This document shows, one piece after another, positions 33,800 through 41,781 of a stretch of 64,000 nucleotides of DNA; within the stretch, counting starts at the first letter, position 1; each line of letters starts with the position of its first letter. Location of the stretch: contig CAKSNE010000005.1 of NCBI GenBank assembly GCA_934476085.1, positions 1-64,000 on the forward strand, written 5' to 3'. This DNA comes from an uncultured Eubacteriales bacterium. Its GTDB lineage: Bacteria > Bacillota > Clostridia > Oscillospirales > Acutalibacteraceae. Both the position numbers and the translations under genes were made by a program. Under the pieces are notes generated by a model that worked only from the letters and a program-made list of their open reading frames with translations, searched no databases and was not told where the DNA came from.

Positions 33800-34737
33800 T
33801 CTGCAAACCAAACATTTTTAACTTTAAATTCTCTGTTGTTTAAATAGTTTAAAATACCGGCATCGGTTTTAAAGTTAAATTTAAGTTTATATGAATATAA
33901 AGCTTGATGAACGAACCCTTTTTTTCTGTCTGCTGCATTTTTTCCATATTTTCCATCACCAACAAGCGGATGTCCGATGTGTGCAAAATGAGCACGAATT
34001 TGGTGTGTTCTACCTGTTAAAAGTTCAATTTCAAGAAGTGAAATATCATTATTTTCATTTAATACTTTATACTTAGTTTTAATTTCTTTTGAATTTGCAA
34101 ACGGTTTATCAAATACTTTAACTATGTTTTTATCTTCGTTTTTTGATAGATAAGCTACTAAAGTATCTTCTTTGTTTTCTAAAACGCCGTGTATTAAGCA
34201 TAAATAATATTTGTCCAGTTCTCTATGCTTGATTTTTTCGTTCAAAATTCGCAGCGTTTCTGAGTTTTTTGCGGCAATTACAATTCCGCCTGTGTTTCTA
34301 TCAATTCTGTTAGCAAGTGCAGGGGAAAATGAATTTTCGTTTTCGGGATTGTATTCGCCCTTTTCATATAAATAACGCTGTATTCGAGTTATTAAGGTAT
34401 CTCTGAATTCATTGTTATCAGGGTGAACAATTAATCCTTCAGGTTTATCAATTAAAAGTATATTTTCATCTTCATAAATTATATTCAATTTTTTTGAGGC
34501 ATACATAAAATCATAAACCGATTCTTTTTTTTCAAAAAATTCATCGTTTATATACATATCAACAACATCGCCTACATTAAGTCGTGTGCTTATTTGAGCC
34601 TTTTTACGATTTAATTTAATTCGTTTTAAGCGTATGTATTTATACAAAAGATTTTTAGGTAAAAGCGGTGCCGCTTTTGTTATGAATTTGTCAAGTCTTT
34701 GATTTGCATCATTTTCATTAATAATATAACTTTTCAT
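33796..34737 (-). CDS. RluA-family 23S rRNA pseudouridine synthase
   Basis: 313 aa. N-terminal S4 RNA-binding domain (about 10-70) followed by the catalytic domain with NRIDRNTGG (catalytic Asp) and LLTGRTHQIRAH. This is the RluC/RluD layout; which uridines it modifies cannot be decided by reading. It is downstream of hpf on the same strand, after the hpf terminator, and shares overlapping stop codons with the convergent YlmC-like gene. Confidence 0.92.
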   Translation of the reverse strand: MKSYIINENDANQRLDKFITKAAPLLPKNLLYKYIRLKRIKLNRKKAQISTRLNVGDVVDMYINDEFFEKKESVYDFMYASKKLNIIYEDENILLIDKPEGLIVHPDNNEFRDTLITRIQRYLYEKGEYNPENENSFSPALANRIDRNTGGIVIAAKNSETLRILNEKIKHRELDKYYLCLIHGVLENKEDTLVAYLSKNEDKNIVKVFDKPFANSKEIKTKYKVLNENNDISLLEIELLTGRTHQIRAHFAHIGHPLVGDGKYGKNAADRKKGFVHQALYSYKLKFNFKTDAGILNYLNNREFKVKNVWFAD

Positions 34738-34765
34738 TTAAACCTCGTTTATATGTAATTTCAAA

Positions 34766-34796
34766 GAAAAACGGCAGATAAACTGCCGTTTTTTAT
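34766..34796 (-). terminator. Terminator of hpf
   Basis: AACGGCAG / CTGCCGTT stem (34769-34776 with 34783-34790), with A/T runs on either side. Confidence 0.82.
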
Positions 34797-34807
34797 TTAA
34801 ATTAATT

Positions 34808-35329
34808 TTAGTCTGTTTCAATCAAACCGTACTTTCCATCATTTCTTTTATAAACCACACTAATCAATCCGCTTTCGCTATTCTCAAAAATAAAGAATTG
34901 ATGTCCAATCAAGTTCATTTGAAGAATTGCTTCATCTACTGAAATAGCTTGTAAATAGAATTTTTTTGAACGAATAACTTCAAATTTTTCTTCTTTTTCA
35001 GTTGAATCAGGAGCAAATACATCGTCAAATGAAGTTGAGCGAAGTCTTTTTTCAAGCTTTGTTTTTTGCTTTCTGATTCTTCTGACAACATTGTCAAAAG
35101 CATTATCAAAAGCATCAATTAAGTCAACTTGATTGTCTTCGGCTCTGTAAACGGTTGCATTATCTTTTATTGTAATCTCAGCTTTTACACTGTTATTTTC
35201 TAATACAAATTTAAGAGTTGCGTCTGCATTTTCTGAGAAAAATTTTTCAAGTTTTTTCATTTTTTTCTCAATGTGTTCTTTTGAACTGTCTTTTAAAGTT
35301 ATTTTTCTTAAATTGTAATTTGTTTTCAT
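34808..35329 (-). CDS. hpf: Long-form ribosome hibernation promoting factor
   Basis: 173 aa: N-terminal ribosome-binding HPF domain (about 1-95) and C-terminal dimerisation domain (about 115-173, EVIRSKKFYLQAISVDEAI then YKRNDGKYGLIE). The long form makes 100S ribosome dimers in resting cells. The second Met of the open frame is the start, since AAGGAGTG precedes it. The gene has a strong promoter and two inverted repeats in its leader. Confidence 0.94.
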   Translation of the reverse strand: MKTNYNLRKITLKDSSKEHIEKKMKKLEKFFSENADATLKFVLENNSVKAEITIKDNATVYRAEDNQVDLIDAFDNAFDNVVRRIRKQKTKLEKRLRSTSFDDVFAPDSTEKEEKFEVIRSKKFYLQAISVDEAILQMNLIGHQFFIFENSESGLISVVYKRNDGKYGLIETD

Positions 35330-35354
35330 AAAATCACTCCTTGCCATGAATAAC

Positions 35355-35392
35355 TCGTCTGTAAAAAAGACGATTGGTATTTTTATACCAAT
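35355..35392 (-). promoter_or_regulatory. Two inverted repeats in the hpf leader
   Basis: ATTGGTAT/ATACCAAT (35373-35380 with 35385-35392, 4-nt loop) lies at the predicted transcription start, and TCGTCT/AGACGA (35355-35360 with 35368-35373) follows. They could be an operator or 5' hairpins of the hpf mRNA. Confidence 0.5.
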
Positions 35393-35395
35393 TTC

Positions 35396-35424
35396 ATTAT
35401 ATCATTATTTTTGGAGTTTGTAAA
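35396..35424 (-). promoter_or_regulatory. Promoter of hpf
   Basis: Minus strand: TTTACA (35419-35424), 17-nt spacer, TATAAT (35396-35401), 28 nt after the fumarase alpha stop. Confidence 0.75.
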
Positions 35425-35451
35425 GATTTTTATGCAAAATTAATAAAAATT

Positions 35452-36294
35452 TCATATAATAATGCTTTTGTGTCGTGTAACATGACATCCTATATTTACT
35501 GCTAGCGGCAATCCGGCAATATGAGTAGGGAACTGTTCAATGTTAACTTTAAGAGCCGTAGTTTTACCGCCAAAACCTTGCGGACCTATATTAAGATTAT
35601 TTACTCTGTCTAAAATTTCATTTTCAAGCTCTGTATAATACTCGCTGCTATTTGCTTCACTTTCATCTCTGCATAAAGCTTTTTTTGCAAGATAAGCACA
35701 AAGCTCAAAATCTCCGCCGATTCCTATTCCGATTACCATAGGCGGACAAGGATTTGCACCGGCATTTTTGACAATATTAACAACTTCATTAATTATTGTT
35801 TCTCTATTTGCAGCAGGAGTAAGCATTTTTATTGCACTCATATTTTCAGAGCCAAAACCTTTTGGTGCAACTGTTATTTTAATTTTATCACCATCTACAA
35901 TTTTTGTATGTATAACAGCAGGGGTGTTATCTTCGGTATTTACTCGATTAAGCGGATCTTTTACAACAGATTTTCTAAGAAGTCCGTTAACATATCCATT
36001 GCTAACGCCTTCGTTAATTGCATTTTCAAAACTTCCGTCTATAATGTGAACATCTTGTCCAATCTCGGCAAAAACAACTGCCATTCCTGTGTCCTGACAA
36101 ATCGGTACATCAATTTCTTTAGCGGCACTAATATTATTGTAAATGTCGCTCATAATGGCTTTGGGTAGGGAATCGGTTTCGTTTTCAATTGATTTTTTAA
36201 TGCAGTTTGTAATATCATTAGGCAATATTTTATTGGCATCAATACAAAGTTTTTCAACAGCTTTGCTGATTTCATTACAACTAATTTCTCTCAT
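35452..36294 (-). CDS. Class I fumarase/tartrate dehydratase alpha subunit
   Basis: 280 aa from the second Met of the frame, which has AAAGGA upstream. Contains the 4Fe-4S ligand region VPICQDTGM (about 76-84), then NPCPPMVIGIGIGG and the C-terminal IGPQGFGGKTTA. It is the catalytic alpha half of a two-subunit Fe-S hydro-lyase. The beta subunit, normally the next gene, is absent: the following minus-strand gene is hpf. The beta gene may lie elsewhere in the genome. Fumarate is the likely but unproven substrate. Confidence 0.88.
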   Translation of the reverse strand: MREISCNEISKAVEKLCIDANKILPNDITNCIKKSIENETDSLPKAIMSDIYNNISAAKEIDVPICQDTGMAVVFAEIGQDVHIIDGSFENAINEGVSNGYVNGLLRKSVVKDPLNRVNTEDNTPAVIHTKIVDGDKIKITVAPKGFGSENMSAIKMLTPAANRETIINEVVNIVKNAGANPCPPMVIGIGIGGDFELCAYLAKKALCRDESEANSSEYYTELENEILDRVNNLNIGPQGFGGKTTALKVNIEQFPTHIAGLPLAVNIGCHVTRHKSIII

Positions 36295-36318
36295 TTTATT
36301 ATTTCCTTTTAAATTCAT

Positions 36319-36347
36319 ATAAAAAAATCGGCTAAAATTAGCCGATT
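36319..36347 (-). terminator. Terminator of the yabP-yabQ-divIC-S1 operon
   Basis: AATCGGCTA / TAGCCGATT stem (36326-36334 with 36339-36347), T run on the minus strand at 36321-36327. Confidence 0.85.
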
Positions 36348-36353
36348 AATATT

Positions 36354-36770
36354 TTATTTTGAAGAACGGCGTGGTCTTCTAGTATCAGGATTTTTGCGTT
36401 TTAACTGAGAAAACTTTTCTTCGCTTGATTGTTTGAATTTTGCCATCATATCTTCAAAAGATTGTGGCTCGCTTGATTTTTTAACACCTTCAAAAGTATT
36501 AAATTCTTTTCTGGGTTTTTGTTGCTTTGGCTTCTTTTCTTCGGTTTGTTTAATAGAAAGTGATATTTTTTTAGGATCATCACAGTTTAAAACTTTTACT
36601 TTAACAGTATCGCCGACTTTATAAATATCATTAATGTCTTGAACAAAGGTATTAGAAACTTCAGAGATATGAACTAAGCCTGAAACACCTTTTTCAATTT
36701 CAACAAAAACACCGAATTTAGTAATACCTGTAATTGTACCTTCAGTAATTAAATCTTTAGTAAGTTGCAT
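36354..36770 (-). CDS. S1-domain RNA-binding protein (YabR-like)
   Basis: 138 aa. One S1 domain (about 4-75: GTITGITKFGVFVEI, GLVHISEVS, VKVKVLNCD), then a Lys/Gln/Pro-rich middle and a basic tail (RRPRRSSK). Its place after divIC matches B. subtilis yabR. General role in RNA binding; the target is unknown. Confidence 0.88.
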   Translation of the reverse strand: MQLTKDLITEGTITGITKFGVFVEIEKGVSGLVHISEVSNTFVQDINDIYKVGDTVKVKVLNCDDPKKISLSIKQTEEKKPKQQKPRKEFNTFEGVKKSSEPQSFEDMMAKFKQSSEEKFSQLKRKNPDTRRPRRSSK

Positions 36771-36793
36771 TAAATAAAAATTCCCCTTAAAAT

Positions 36794-37093
36794 TTAGTTT
36801 CCTTTAATATCTTCATAGATTTCTTCATTTGCATAAACAAATCCTATTTTTTCTCTGGCAGCTCTTTCAACTAATTCTTTTTGAGAGCCGTTTTCTAATA
36901 AATCTTTTAATTCTTTATTTGAAATTTTATAAGACGAAATAGTATCTTGTGCTTTAGTTAAAACTTTTCTTTCAGCTACAAGCTCAGTCTGCAATGAAAT
37001 CATCGAATAAACAAGGTAAAAAGCAAGAAGTAATATTGCAACCTTAAAGGTAATTCTTTTATGAACATTGCTTGTTTTGTTTCTTCTAGTCAT
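36794..37093 (-). CDS. divIC: DivIC/FtsB-type septum formation protein
   Basis: 99 aa with a short basic cytoplasmic N-terminus, one membrane helix (about 15-33), and an outer coiled coil ending in LVERAAREKIGFVYANE, the FtsB/DivIC hallmark. Part of the FtsL-DivIB-DivIC divisome complex. Lies between yabQ and the S1 gene as in B. subtilis. Confidence 0.9.
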   Translation of the reverse strand: MTRRNKTSNVHKRITFKVAILLLAFYLVYSMISLQTELVAERKVLTKAQDTISSYKISNKELKDLLENGSQKELVERAAREKIGFVYANEEIYEDIKGN

Positions 37094-37161
37094 AAAAATC
37101 CTCTTTAGAATAGTCTTTTATATATTATACTACAAAACAGCATATAGTTTCAAGAACTTTT

Positions 37162-37566
37162 TTAAATTTTTACAAATATTTTGTCTAACTTTTTGTTTAA
37201 AAAATTTATGAATTTATTAAATATATTTTTTAATGGAAAAATAATTTTATTTTTAATAAAACTAAATATCTTTTTATTAATATTAATAAATTTGTTTGAT
37301 AAATATAGTTTAAAAATTATAAAGCCTAAAAATTCTGAAATAAGTATAAACCAGCGAATTTCGCCTTGAGAACGAACAAAGAGCAGGGTATAAGTGATTA
37401 TCGACGCTATTAACGAAAAAAATATATCTTGAACAAAAATTGAATATTTTTTGCTTTTGTTGACAAGTCGAAAAGTTTTAATAATATCATAAATAATACT
37501 TAAAATTATTCCGATAAAAAATGAAATAAAAAATGAAATTATATCTTTATAAGAGTTAATTATCAT
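37162..37566 (-). CDS. yabQ: Spore cortex protein YabQ
   Basis: 134 aa, very hydrophobic, four predicted membrane helices and a Lys/Asn/Phe-rich C-terminus. Sequence similarity alone is weak, but the segment IIYDIIKTFRLV, the size and the position directly after yabP and before divIC identify it. YabQ is needed for spore cortex formation in B. subtilis. It begins 1 nt after the yabP stop. Confidence 0.85.
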   Translation of the reverse strand: MIINSYKDIISFFISFFIGIILSIIYDIIKTFRLVNKSKKYSIFVQDIFFSLIASIITYTLLFVRSQGEIRWFILISEFLGFIIFKLYLSNKFININKKIFSFIKNKIIFPLKNIFNKFINFLNKKLDKIFVKI

Positions 37567-37567
37567 A

Positions 37568-37846
37568 TTATTTAATCAACCTTTTAAAAATTGAAGAACC
37601 TCTTTGAGTTTCGTTATAGATAAGACCATAGATTTTTCCTGTTACTTTTAAATCGCCTGTATCTACATCCATTTTAGATATATGCAGATTTTCACCTTTT
37701 ATAGTAAGCTCGCCCATTTCAGTGAGTAGAATTATTGTTTGATCATCAAAATTGTCAACTTTTTTAATGCCGCTCATACTAATTTTTTCACGGTTTTCCA
37801 TAATAATATTGTGAAGCGGACGATTTGTATTTGTTGTTTCAATCAT
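37568..37846 (-). CDS. yabP: Sporulation protein YabP
   Basis: 92 aa with the family segments HNIIMENREKISMSGIKKV and TEMGELTIKGENLHISKMD. YabP is a spore-coat/cortex assembly factor related to YqfC. First gene of yabP-yabQ-divIC-S1, the gene order known from Bacillus. A sigma-E-like promoter stands upstream. Confidence 0.92.
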   Translation of the reverse strand: MIETTNTNRPLHNIIMENREKISMSGIKKVDNFDDQTIILLTEMGELTIKGENLHISKMDVDTGDLKVTGKIYGLIYNETQRGSSIFKRLIK

Positions 37847-37878
37847 ATTTATTACCTTCTAATAAAGTTTGATAGTAA

Positions 37879-37907
37879 AAATTATGCTGAGAAAATAATA
37901 AATATAA
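37879..37907 (-). promoter_or_regulatory. Candidate sigma-E promoter of yabP
   Basis: Minus strand: TTATATT (37901-37907), 14-nt spacer, CATAATTT (37879-37886). It agrees with the sigma-E pattern (KMATATT, 14 nt, CATACAHT) at 12 of 15 positions; yabP is sigma-E controlled in B. subtilis. Confidence 0.5.
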
Positions 37908-37941
37908 CAAAAACAACGCCCGAAAATAAATTCGGGCGTTG
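37905..37941 (-). terminator. Terminator of pckG
   Basis: 11-bp stem CAACGCCCGAA / TTCGGGCGTTG (37914-37924 with 37931-37941), T run on the minus strand. It overlaps the -35 box of the candidate yabP promoter. Confidence 0.9.
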
Positions 37942-37952
37942 AAAAAATTTAA

Positions 37953-39734
37953 TTATTTTAAACGAGCTTTAAGGCCTTCGAATTCATCAACGATTTCTTT
38001 AGGAAGTTTTTCGCCGAATTGTTCGTAGAATTTAGCAATGTTTTCAGTTTCTTTTGTCCAAACATCTTTATCAATAGTAAGAAGTTCTTTAATTGTATCT
38101 TCAGTAACATCAAGACCGTCGATATCAATATCTTTAACTTCAGGAACATAACCGATAGGTGTTTCAACAGCGTCAACTTTATCTTCGCAACGAGCGAGAA
38201 TCCAGTTAAGAACACGCATATTGTCACCAAAACCAGGCCAAATGAAGTTACCTTCATCATCAGTTCTGAACCAGTTAACATTGAAGATTTTTGGAGCTTT
38301 ATCGCCAAGTTTTTGACCCATTTCAAGCCAGTGAGCGAAGTAATCAGCCATATGATAACCGCAGAATGGTTTCATAGCCATAGGATCGTTTCTAACAACA
38401 CCGACTGCACCTGTTGCAGCTGCAGTTGTTTCAGAAGCCATAATTGAACCTACGAATACACCATGTTGCCAGTTCTTTGATTGATATACTAATGGAGCTG
38501 CTTTTGCACGACGACCGCCGAATACGATAGCAGAAATTGGCACACCTTTACCTGAATCAAATTCAGGAGAAATGCAAGGACAATTTTTAGCAGGAGCTGT
38601 AAATCTTGAGTTTGGATGAGCACCGCTGGTGTTAACTTTGTCTGCTTTGTCATATTTAGTGTAATCCCATTTTTCGCCTTTCCAGTTAAGAGCATTCTTT
38701 GGAGGATTTTTGTCAAGACCTTCCCACCAAACTGTGTTGTTGTCGAGATTTAAAGCAACGTTAGTAAAGATTGTGTTCTTTCTGGTTGAAGCTAAAGCAT
38801 TAGGATTAGAATTCTCATTTGTACCAGGAGCAACGCCAAAGAAACCGTTTTCAGGGTTTACTGCCCAAAGACGACCGTCTTCGCCGATTCTCATCCAAGC
38901 GATGTCATCGCCAACGCACCATACTTTATAACCCATATCACGATATTTTTTAGGTGGAATAAGCATTGCAAGGTTTGTTTTACCGCATGCTGATGGGAAT
39001 GCAGCAGCAATATATTTAATGTCGCCATCTGGTCTTTGTAAACCGAGAATAAGCATATGTTCAGCCATCCAACCTTCGTTTTTACCAAGGAATGAAGCAA
39101 TACGAAGAGCAAAGCATTTTTTACCTAAAAGAACGTTTCCGCCGTAACCTGAGTTAACAGAGATAATATAGTTATCTTCAGGGAAGTGGCAGATATATCT
39201 GTTTTCTTCTTCAATGTTGCATTTACAGTGTAAACCTTTAATCCAGTCTTCGCTGTCGCCAAGTACATCAACAACTGCTTGACCTACTCTTGTCATAATA
39301 GCCATGTTAAGAACAACATAGATTGAGTCAGTTAATTCAAAACCGATTTTTGAAAATTCAGAACCAACAGGGCCCATTGAGTAAGGAATAACATACATTG
39401 TTCTGCCTGCATAAGAACCACGAGCAATATCAAAAAGCTTTTTATAAGCTTCTTTTGGATCCATCCAGTTGTTTGTAGGACCTGCATCTTCTTCTTTTCT
39501 TGAACAAATAAATGTTCTGCCTTCAACACGAGCTACATCGTTTACAGCTGTTCTGTGAAGATAGCATCCAGGAAGCAAATCTTCGTTAAGCTTAATCATT
39601 TCGCCTGTTTTAACAGCTTGTGCACGAAGTTCGTCAAGTTGATCTTCGCTACCGTCGATAAATACGACGTTGTCAGGATTTACGAGTTCTTTCATCTCGT
39701 CAATCCATGCGAGTACGGATTTGTTTGTAACCAT
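37953..39734 (-). CDS. pckG: Phosphoenolpyruvate carboxykinase (GTP)
   Basis: 593 aa, the length of the GTP-dependent class. Kinase loop AAFPSACGKTNLAML, substrate region YVVLNMAIMTRVG, and the GTP-binding FGVAPGTNENSNP stretch are present. In gut Clostridia the enzyme can run towards oxaloacetate for fumarate/succinate metabolism. The start is the Met after TTGGAGGAT, ten codons into the open frame. A perfect palindrome (TGCATTAAATGCA, 39751-39763) lies just before the ribosome-binding site. Confidence 0.95.
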   Translation of the reverse strand: MVTNKSVLAWIDEMKELVNPDNVVFIDGSEDQLDELRAQAVKTGEMIKLNEDLLPGCYLHRTAVNDVARVEGRTFICSRKEEDAGPTNNWMDPKEAYKKLFDIARGSYAGRTMYVIPYSMGPVGSEFSKIGFELTDSIYVVLNMAIMTRVGQAVVDVLGDSEDWIKGLHCKCNIEEENRYICHFPEDNYIISVNSGYGGNVLLGKKCFALRIASFLGKNEGWMAEHMLILGLQRPDGDIKYIAAAFPSACGKTNLAMLIPPKKYRDMGYKVWCVGDDIAWMRIGEDGRLWAVNPENGFFGVAPGTNENSNPNALASTRKNTIFTNVALNLDNNTVWWEGLDKNPPKNALNWKGEKWDYTKYDKADKVNTSGAHPNSRFTAPAKNCPCISPEFDSGKGVPISAIVFGGRRAKAAPLVYQSKNWQHGVFVGSIMASETTAAATGAVGVVRNDPMAMKPFCGYHMADYFAHWLEMGQKLGDKAPKIFNVNWFRTDDEGNFIWPGFGDNMRVLNWILARCEDKVDAVETPIGYVPEVKDIDIDGLDVTEDTIKELLTIDKDVWTKETENIAKFYEQFGEKLPKEIVDEFEGLKARLK

Positions 39735-39816
39735 AATTTTATCCTCCAATTGCATTAAATGCATTATTTGTTACTTTATAACTATCCTAGTTACCCAAGA
39801 TAATTACATTGTGTTT

Positions 39817-39845
39817 ATTATACTATATTGTTAAAAAAAATACAA
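39817..39845 (-). promoter_or_regulatory. Promoter of pckG
   Basis: Minus strand: TTGTAT (39840-39845), 17-nt spacer, TATAAT (39817-39822). Confidence 0.7.
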
Positions 39846-39881
39846 GTAAAAAGAGTTAATTTTCAGAAAAATTAACTCTTT
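39842..39881 (-). terminator. Terminator of the polA-tsaD operon
   Basis: 14-bp stem AAAGAGTTAATTTT / AAAATTAACTCTTT (39850-39863 with 39868-39881), 4-nt loop, Ts on the minus strand. It ends against the pckG -35 box. Confidence 0.82.
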
Positions 39882-39916
39882 GTTCAAATTTATTAAAATA
39901 TAATAAATTATTTTGT

Positions 39917-40927
39917 TTATTTTAAAGTAGCAATATCCATTGTTGCATAAGCATTTAAATCATAATCGGCTAAATTTTTATGTTTATACTCATAATATCC
40001 TTGAGCAGCTACCATAGCCGCATTATCACCACAATATTTAAGCTCCGGAGTGTAAAATTCAATGTTTTTACTCTCACAAAATTCTTTCATTCTGCATCTT
40101 ATTTCAGAATTAGCAGAAACACCGCCCGCAAGAACAAGTTTTTTAGTTGGATATTTTTCGATTGCGACAGAAATTTTATCAATTAAAATATCTGTTACGG
40201 TTTTGCGAATAGACGCACACATATCTTCAATATTAATATCAACGCCTTTTTGTTTTGAATTATTAATTGTATTCAAAACAGCGGTTTTAAGACCCGAAAA
40301 ACTAAAGTCAAGCGGGTTGCCGTCAACTTTTGGTTTAGGCAATTTATAAGCATTGCAATTGCCATTATCAGCAATTTTATCAAGATGAACACCGCCTGGA
40401 TAAGCCAGTCCCATAGCTCTTGCAGTTTTATCAAAGCATTCGCCGGCAGCATCATCACGAGTTCTGCCGATAATTTCGTAATCTGTATAATCTTTTACAT
40501 TGATAATATGAGAATGACCGCCCGAAATAACAAGAGCCATAAACGGTGGTTTTAAACTTGGGTGAGTTATATAATTAGCTGCGATATGAGAGCGTAAATG
40601 GTGAACGGGGATAAGCGGTTTATTTGCAGCCATTGCTAAACCTTTTGCAAAACTCACACCAACTAAAAGAGAACCGATAAGTCCCGGAGCGTAAGTAACA
40701 GCAATAGCGTCAATATCATCAATTGTACAATCAGCTTGTTTTAATGCTTCTTTATACAAATTTGAAATAGCGTCAATATGCATTCTTGAAGCTATCTCAG
40801 GTACAACTCCGCCAAAAACTATATGATCATCAACCTGTGAAGCAACAAGGGAAGAGAGAACTTTTCTTTCTTCTAAAATAGCTATTGCTGTATCATCACA
40901 AGAGGATTCTATTGCTAAAATTTTCAT
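39917..40927 (-). CDS. tsaD: tRNA threonylcarbamoyl-adenosine transferase subunit TsaD
   Basis: 336 aa. Transfers threonylcarbamoyl to A37 of ANN-decoding tRNAs. IESSCDDTAIAI (6-17), the metal-binding HHLRSH (about 111-116), SGGHSHI and the late GGVSANSEIR and CGDNAAM motifs are all visible. It overlaps rimI by 4 nt. TsaB and TsaE are not in this window. Confidence 0.96.
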   Translation of the reverse strand: MKILAIESSCDDTAIAILEERKVLSSLVASQVDDHIVFGGVVPEIASRMHIDAISNLYKEALKQADCTIDDIDAIAVTYAPGLIGSLLVGVSFAKGLAMAANKPLIPVHHLRSHIAANYITHPSLKPPFMALVISGGHSHIINVKDYTDYEIIGRTRDDAAGECFDKTARAMGLAYPGGVHLDKIADNGNCNAYKLPKPKVDGNPLDFSFSGLKTAVLNTINNSKQKGVDINIEDMCASIRKTVTDILIDKISVAIEKYPTKKLVLAGGVSANSEIRCRMKEFCESKNIEFYTPELKYCGDNAAMVAAQGYYEYKHKNLADYDLNAYATMDIATLK

Positions 40928-41370
40928 AATTTTTCTCCAAAATATTTAGTCATAATTATTGCTGTTTCAACAGGTTCACGGTAGTATTTTTTTCTCATTC
41001 CAAGTTGTTCAAAACCGAGCTTTTTATATAAATTTATTGCTGAAATATTGCTTTCTCTAACTTCTAAAGTTATAAATTCACAGTTTTTTTCATTTGCAAT
41101 GTTTATAATTTCTTCTAAAATTTTTGTTGCAATTCCTTTGTTCCTATATTCTTGTAAAACCGCTATATTATTGATATAAGCCTCATTGCTAACGATAAAA
41201 ACACCGCAATAAGCAATAATTTTTTCATCAATTTCACAACCGATAAAGCAATATTTATCGTTATTCAAATTCTCATTAAGATTTTTGATGCTTATAGGAT
41301 GAGAAAAACACTTTTTTTCAATAATAAAAATACTGTCAAGATTTTTATTTGTTAATTTAATTATTTTCAT
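40924..41370 (-). CDS. rimI: Ribosomal protein alanine N-acetyltransferase RimI-like
   Basis: 148 aa GNAT fold with the acetyl-CoA loop EYRNKGIATKIL and the following FITLEVRESNISAINLYKKLGF in two parts, typical of RimI. The Met at 41370 is chosen; it lies inside the end of the phosphatase gene and has only a weak AAGA ribosome-binding site. Adjacent to tsaD, the usual bacterial neighbourhood. The in vivo target was not established here. Confidence 0.87.
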   Translation of the reverse strand: MKIIKLTNKNLDSIFIIEKKCFSHPISIKNLNENLNNDKYCFIGCEIDEKIIAYCGVFIVSNEAYINNIAVLQEYRNKGIATKILEEIINIANEKNCEFITLEVRESNISAINLYKKLGFEQLGMRKKYYREPVETAIIMTKYFGEKL

Positions 41371-41773
41371 AAATTCTTTTAAATAATAATTCAATATTTC
41401 TTTTTATTTGTGCCGCACACTGTTTGTAAACTTCTAATGATTGTCCGTAAGGATCAGATATTTGTTCATCAAACATAATAATTTTACTTTCATCAACGCC
41501 ACTTCTAAGCAAAGCAGTTTTGTGACTTTGTGTCATTGGAATTATATAATCAGCTTCTTGTACTAATCTTAATGTAATTTGAGTTGGAATATGATTTGAT
41601 ATATCAATCTCATACTCAAGCATTGCATCAACGGAATTTTTAGAAACTATATCTCCGCTGTTTACATATAAACCTGCACTTAGAACATTATCGTTTTTAA
41701 ATATTTCTTTTGCAAAACCTTCAGCCATTGGGCTGCGACAAGTGTTTCCAGTGCATACAAATAATAAATTCAT
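41357..41773 (-). CDS. ywlE: Low-molecular-weight phosphatase, probably protein-arginine phosphatase (YwlE-like)
   Basis: 138 aa. P-loop CTGNTCRSP (7-15) with a Thr at the fifth P-loop position, the residue that marks arginine phosphatases such as B. subtilis YwlE, versus Ile in tyrosine phosphatases. The general acid Asp is in ISDPYGQ. The McsB arginine kinase was not seen in the window. It lies between polA and rimI with short spacing. Confidence 0.82.
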   Translation of the reverse strand: MNLLFVCTGNTCRSPMAEGFAKEIFKNDNVLSAGLYVNSGDIVSKNSVDAMLEYEIDISNHIPTQITLRLVQEADYIIPMTQSHKTALLRSGVDESKIIMFDEQISDPYGQSLEVYKQCAAQIKRNIELLFKRIYENN

Positions 41774-41781
41774 ATTAAAAC

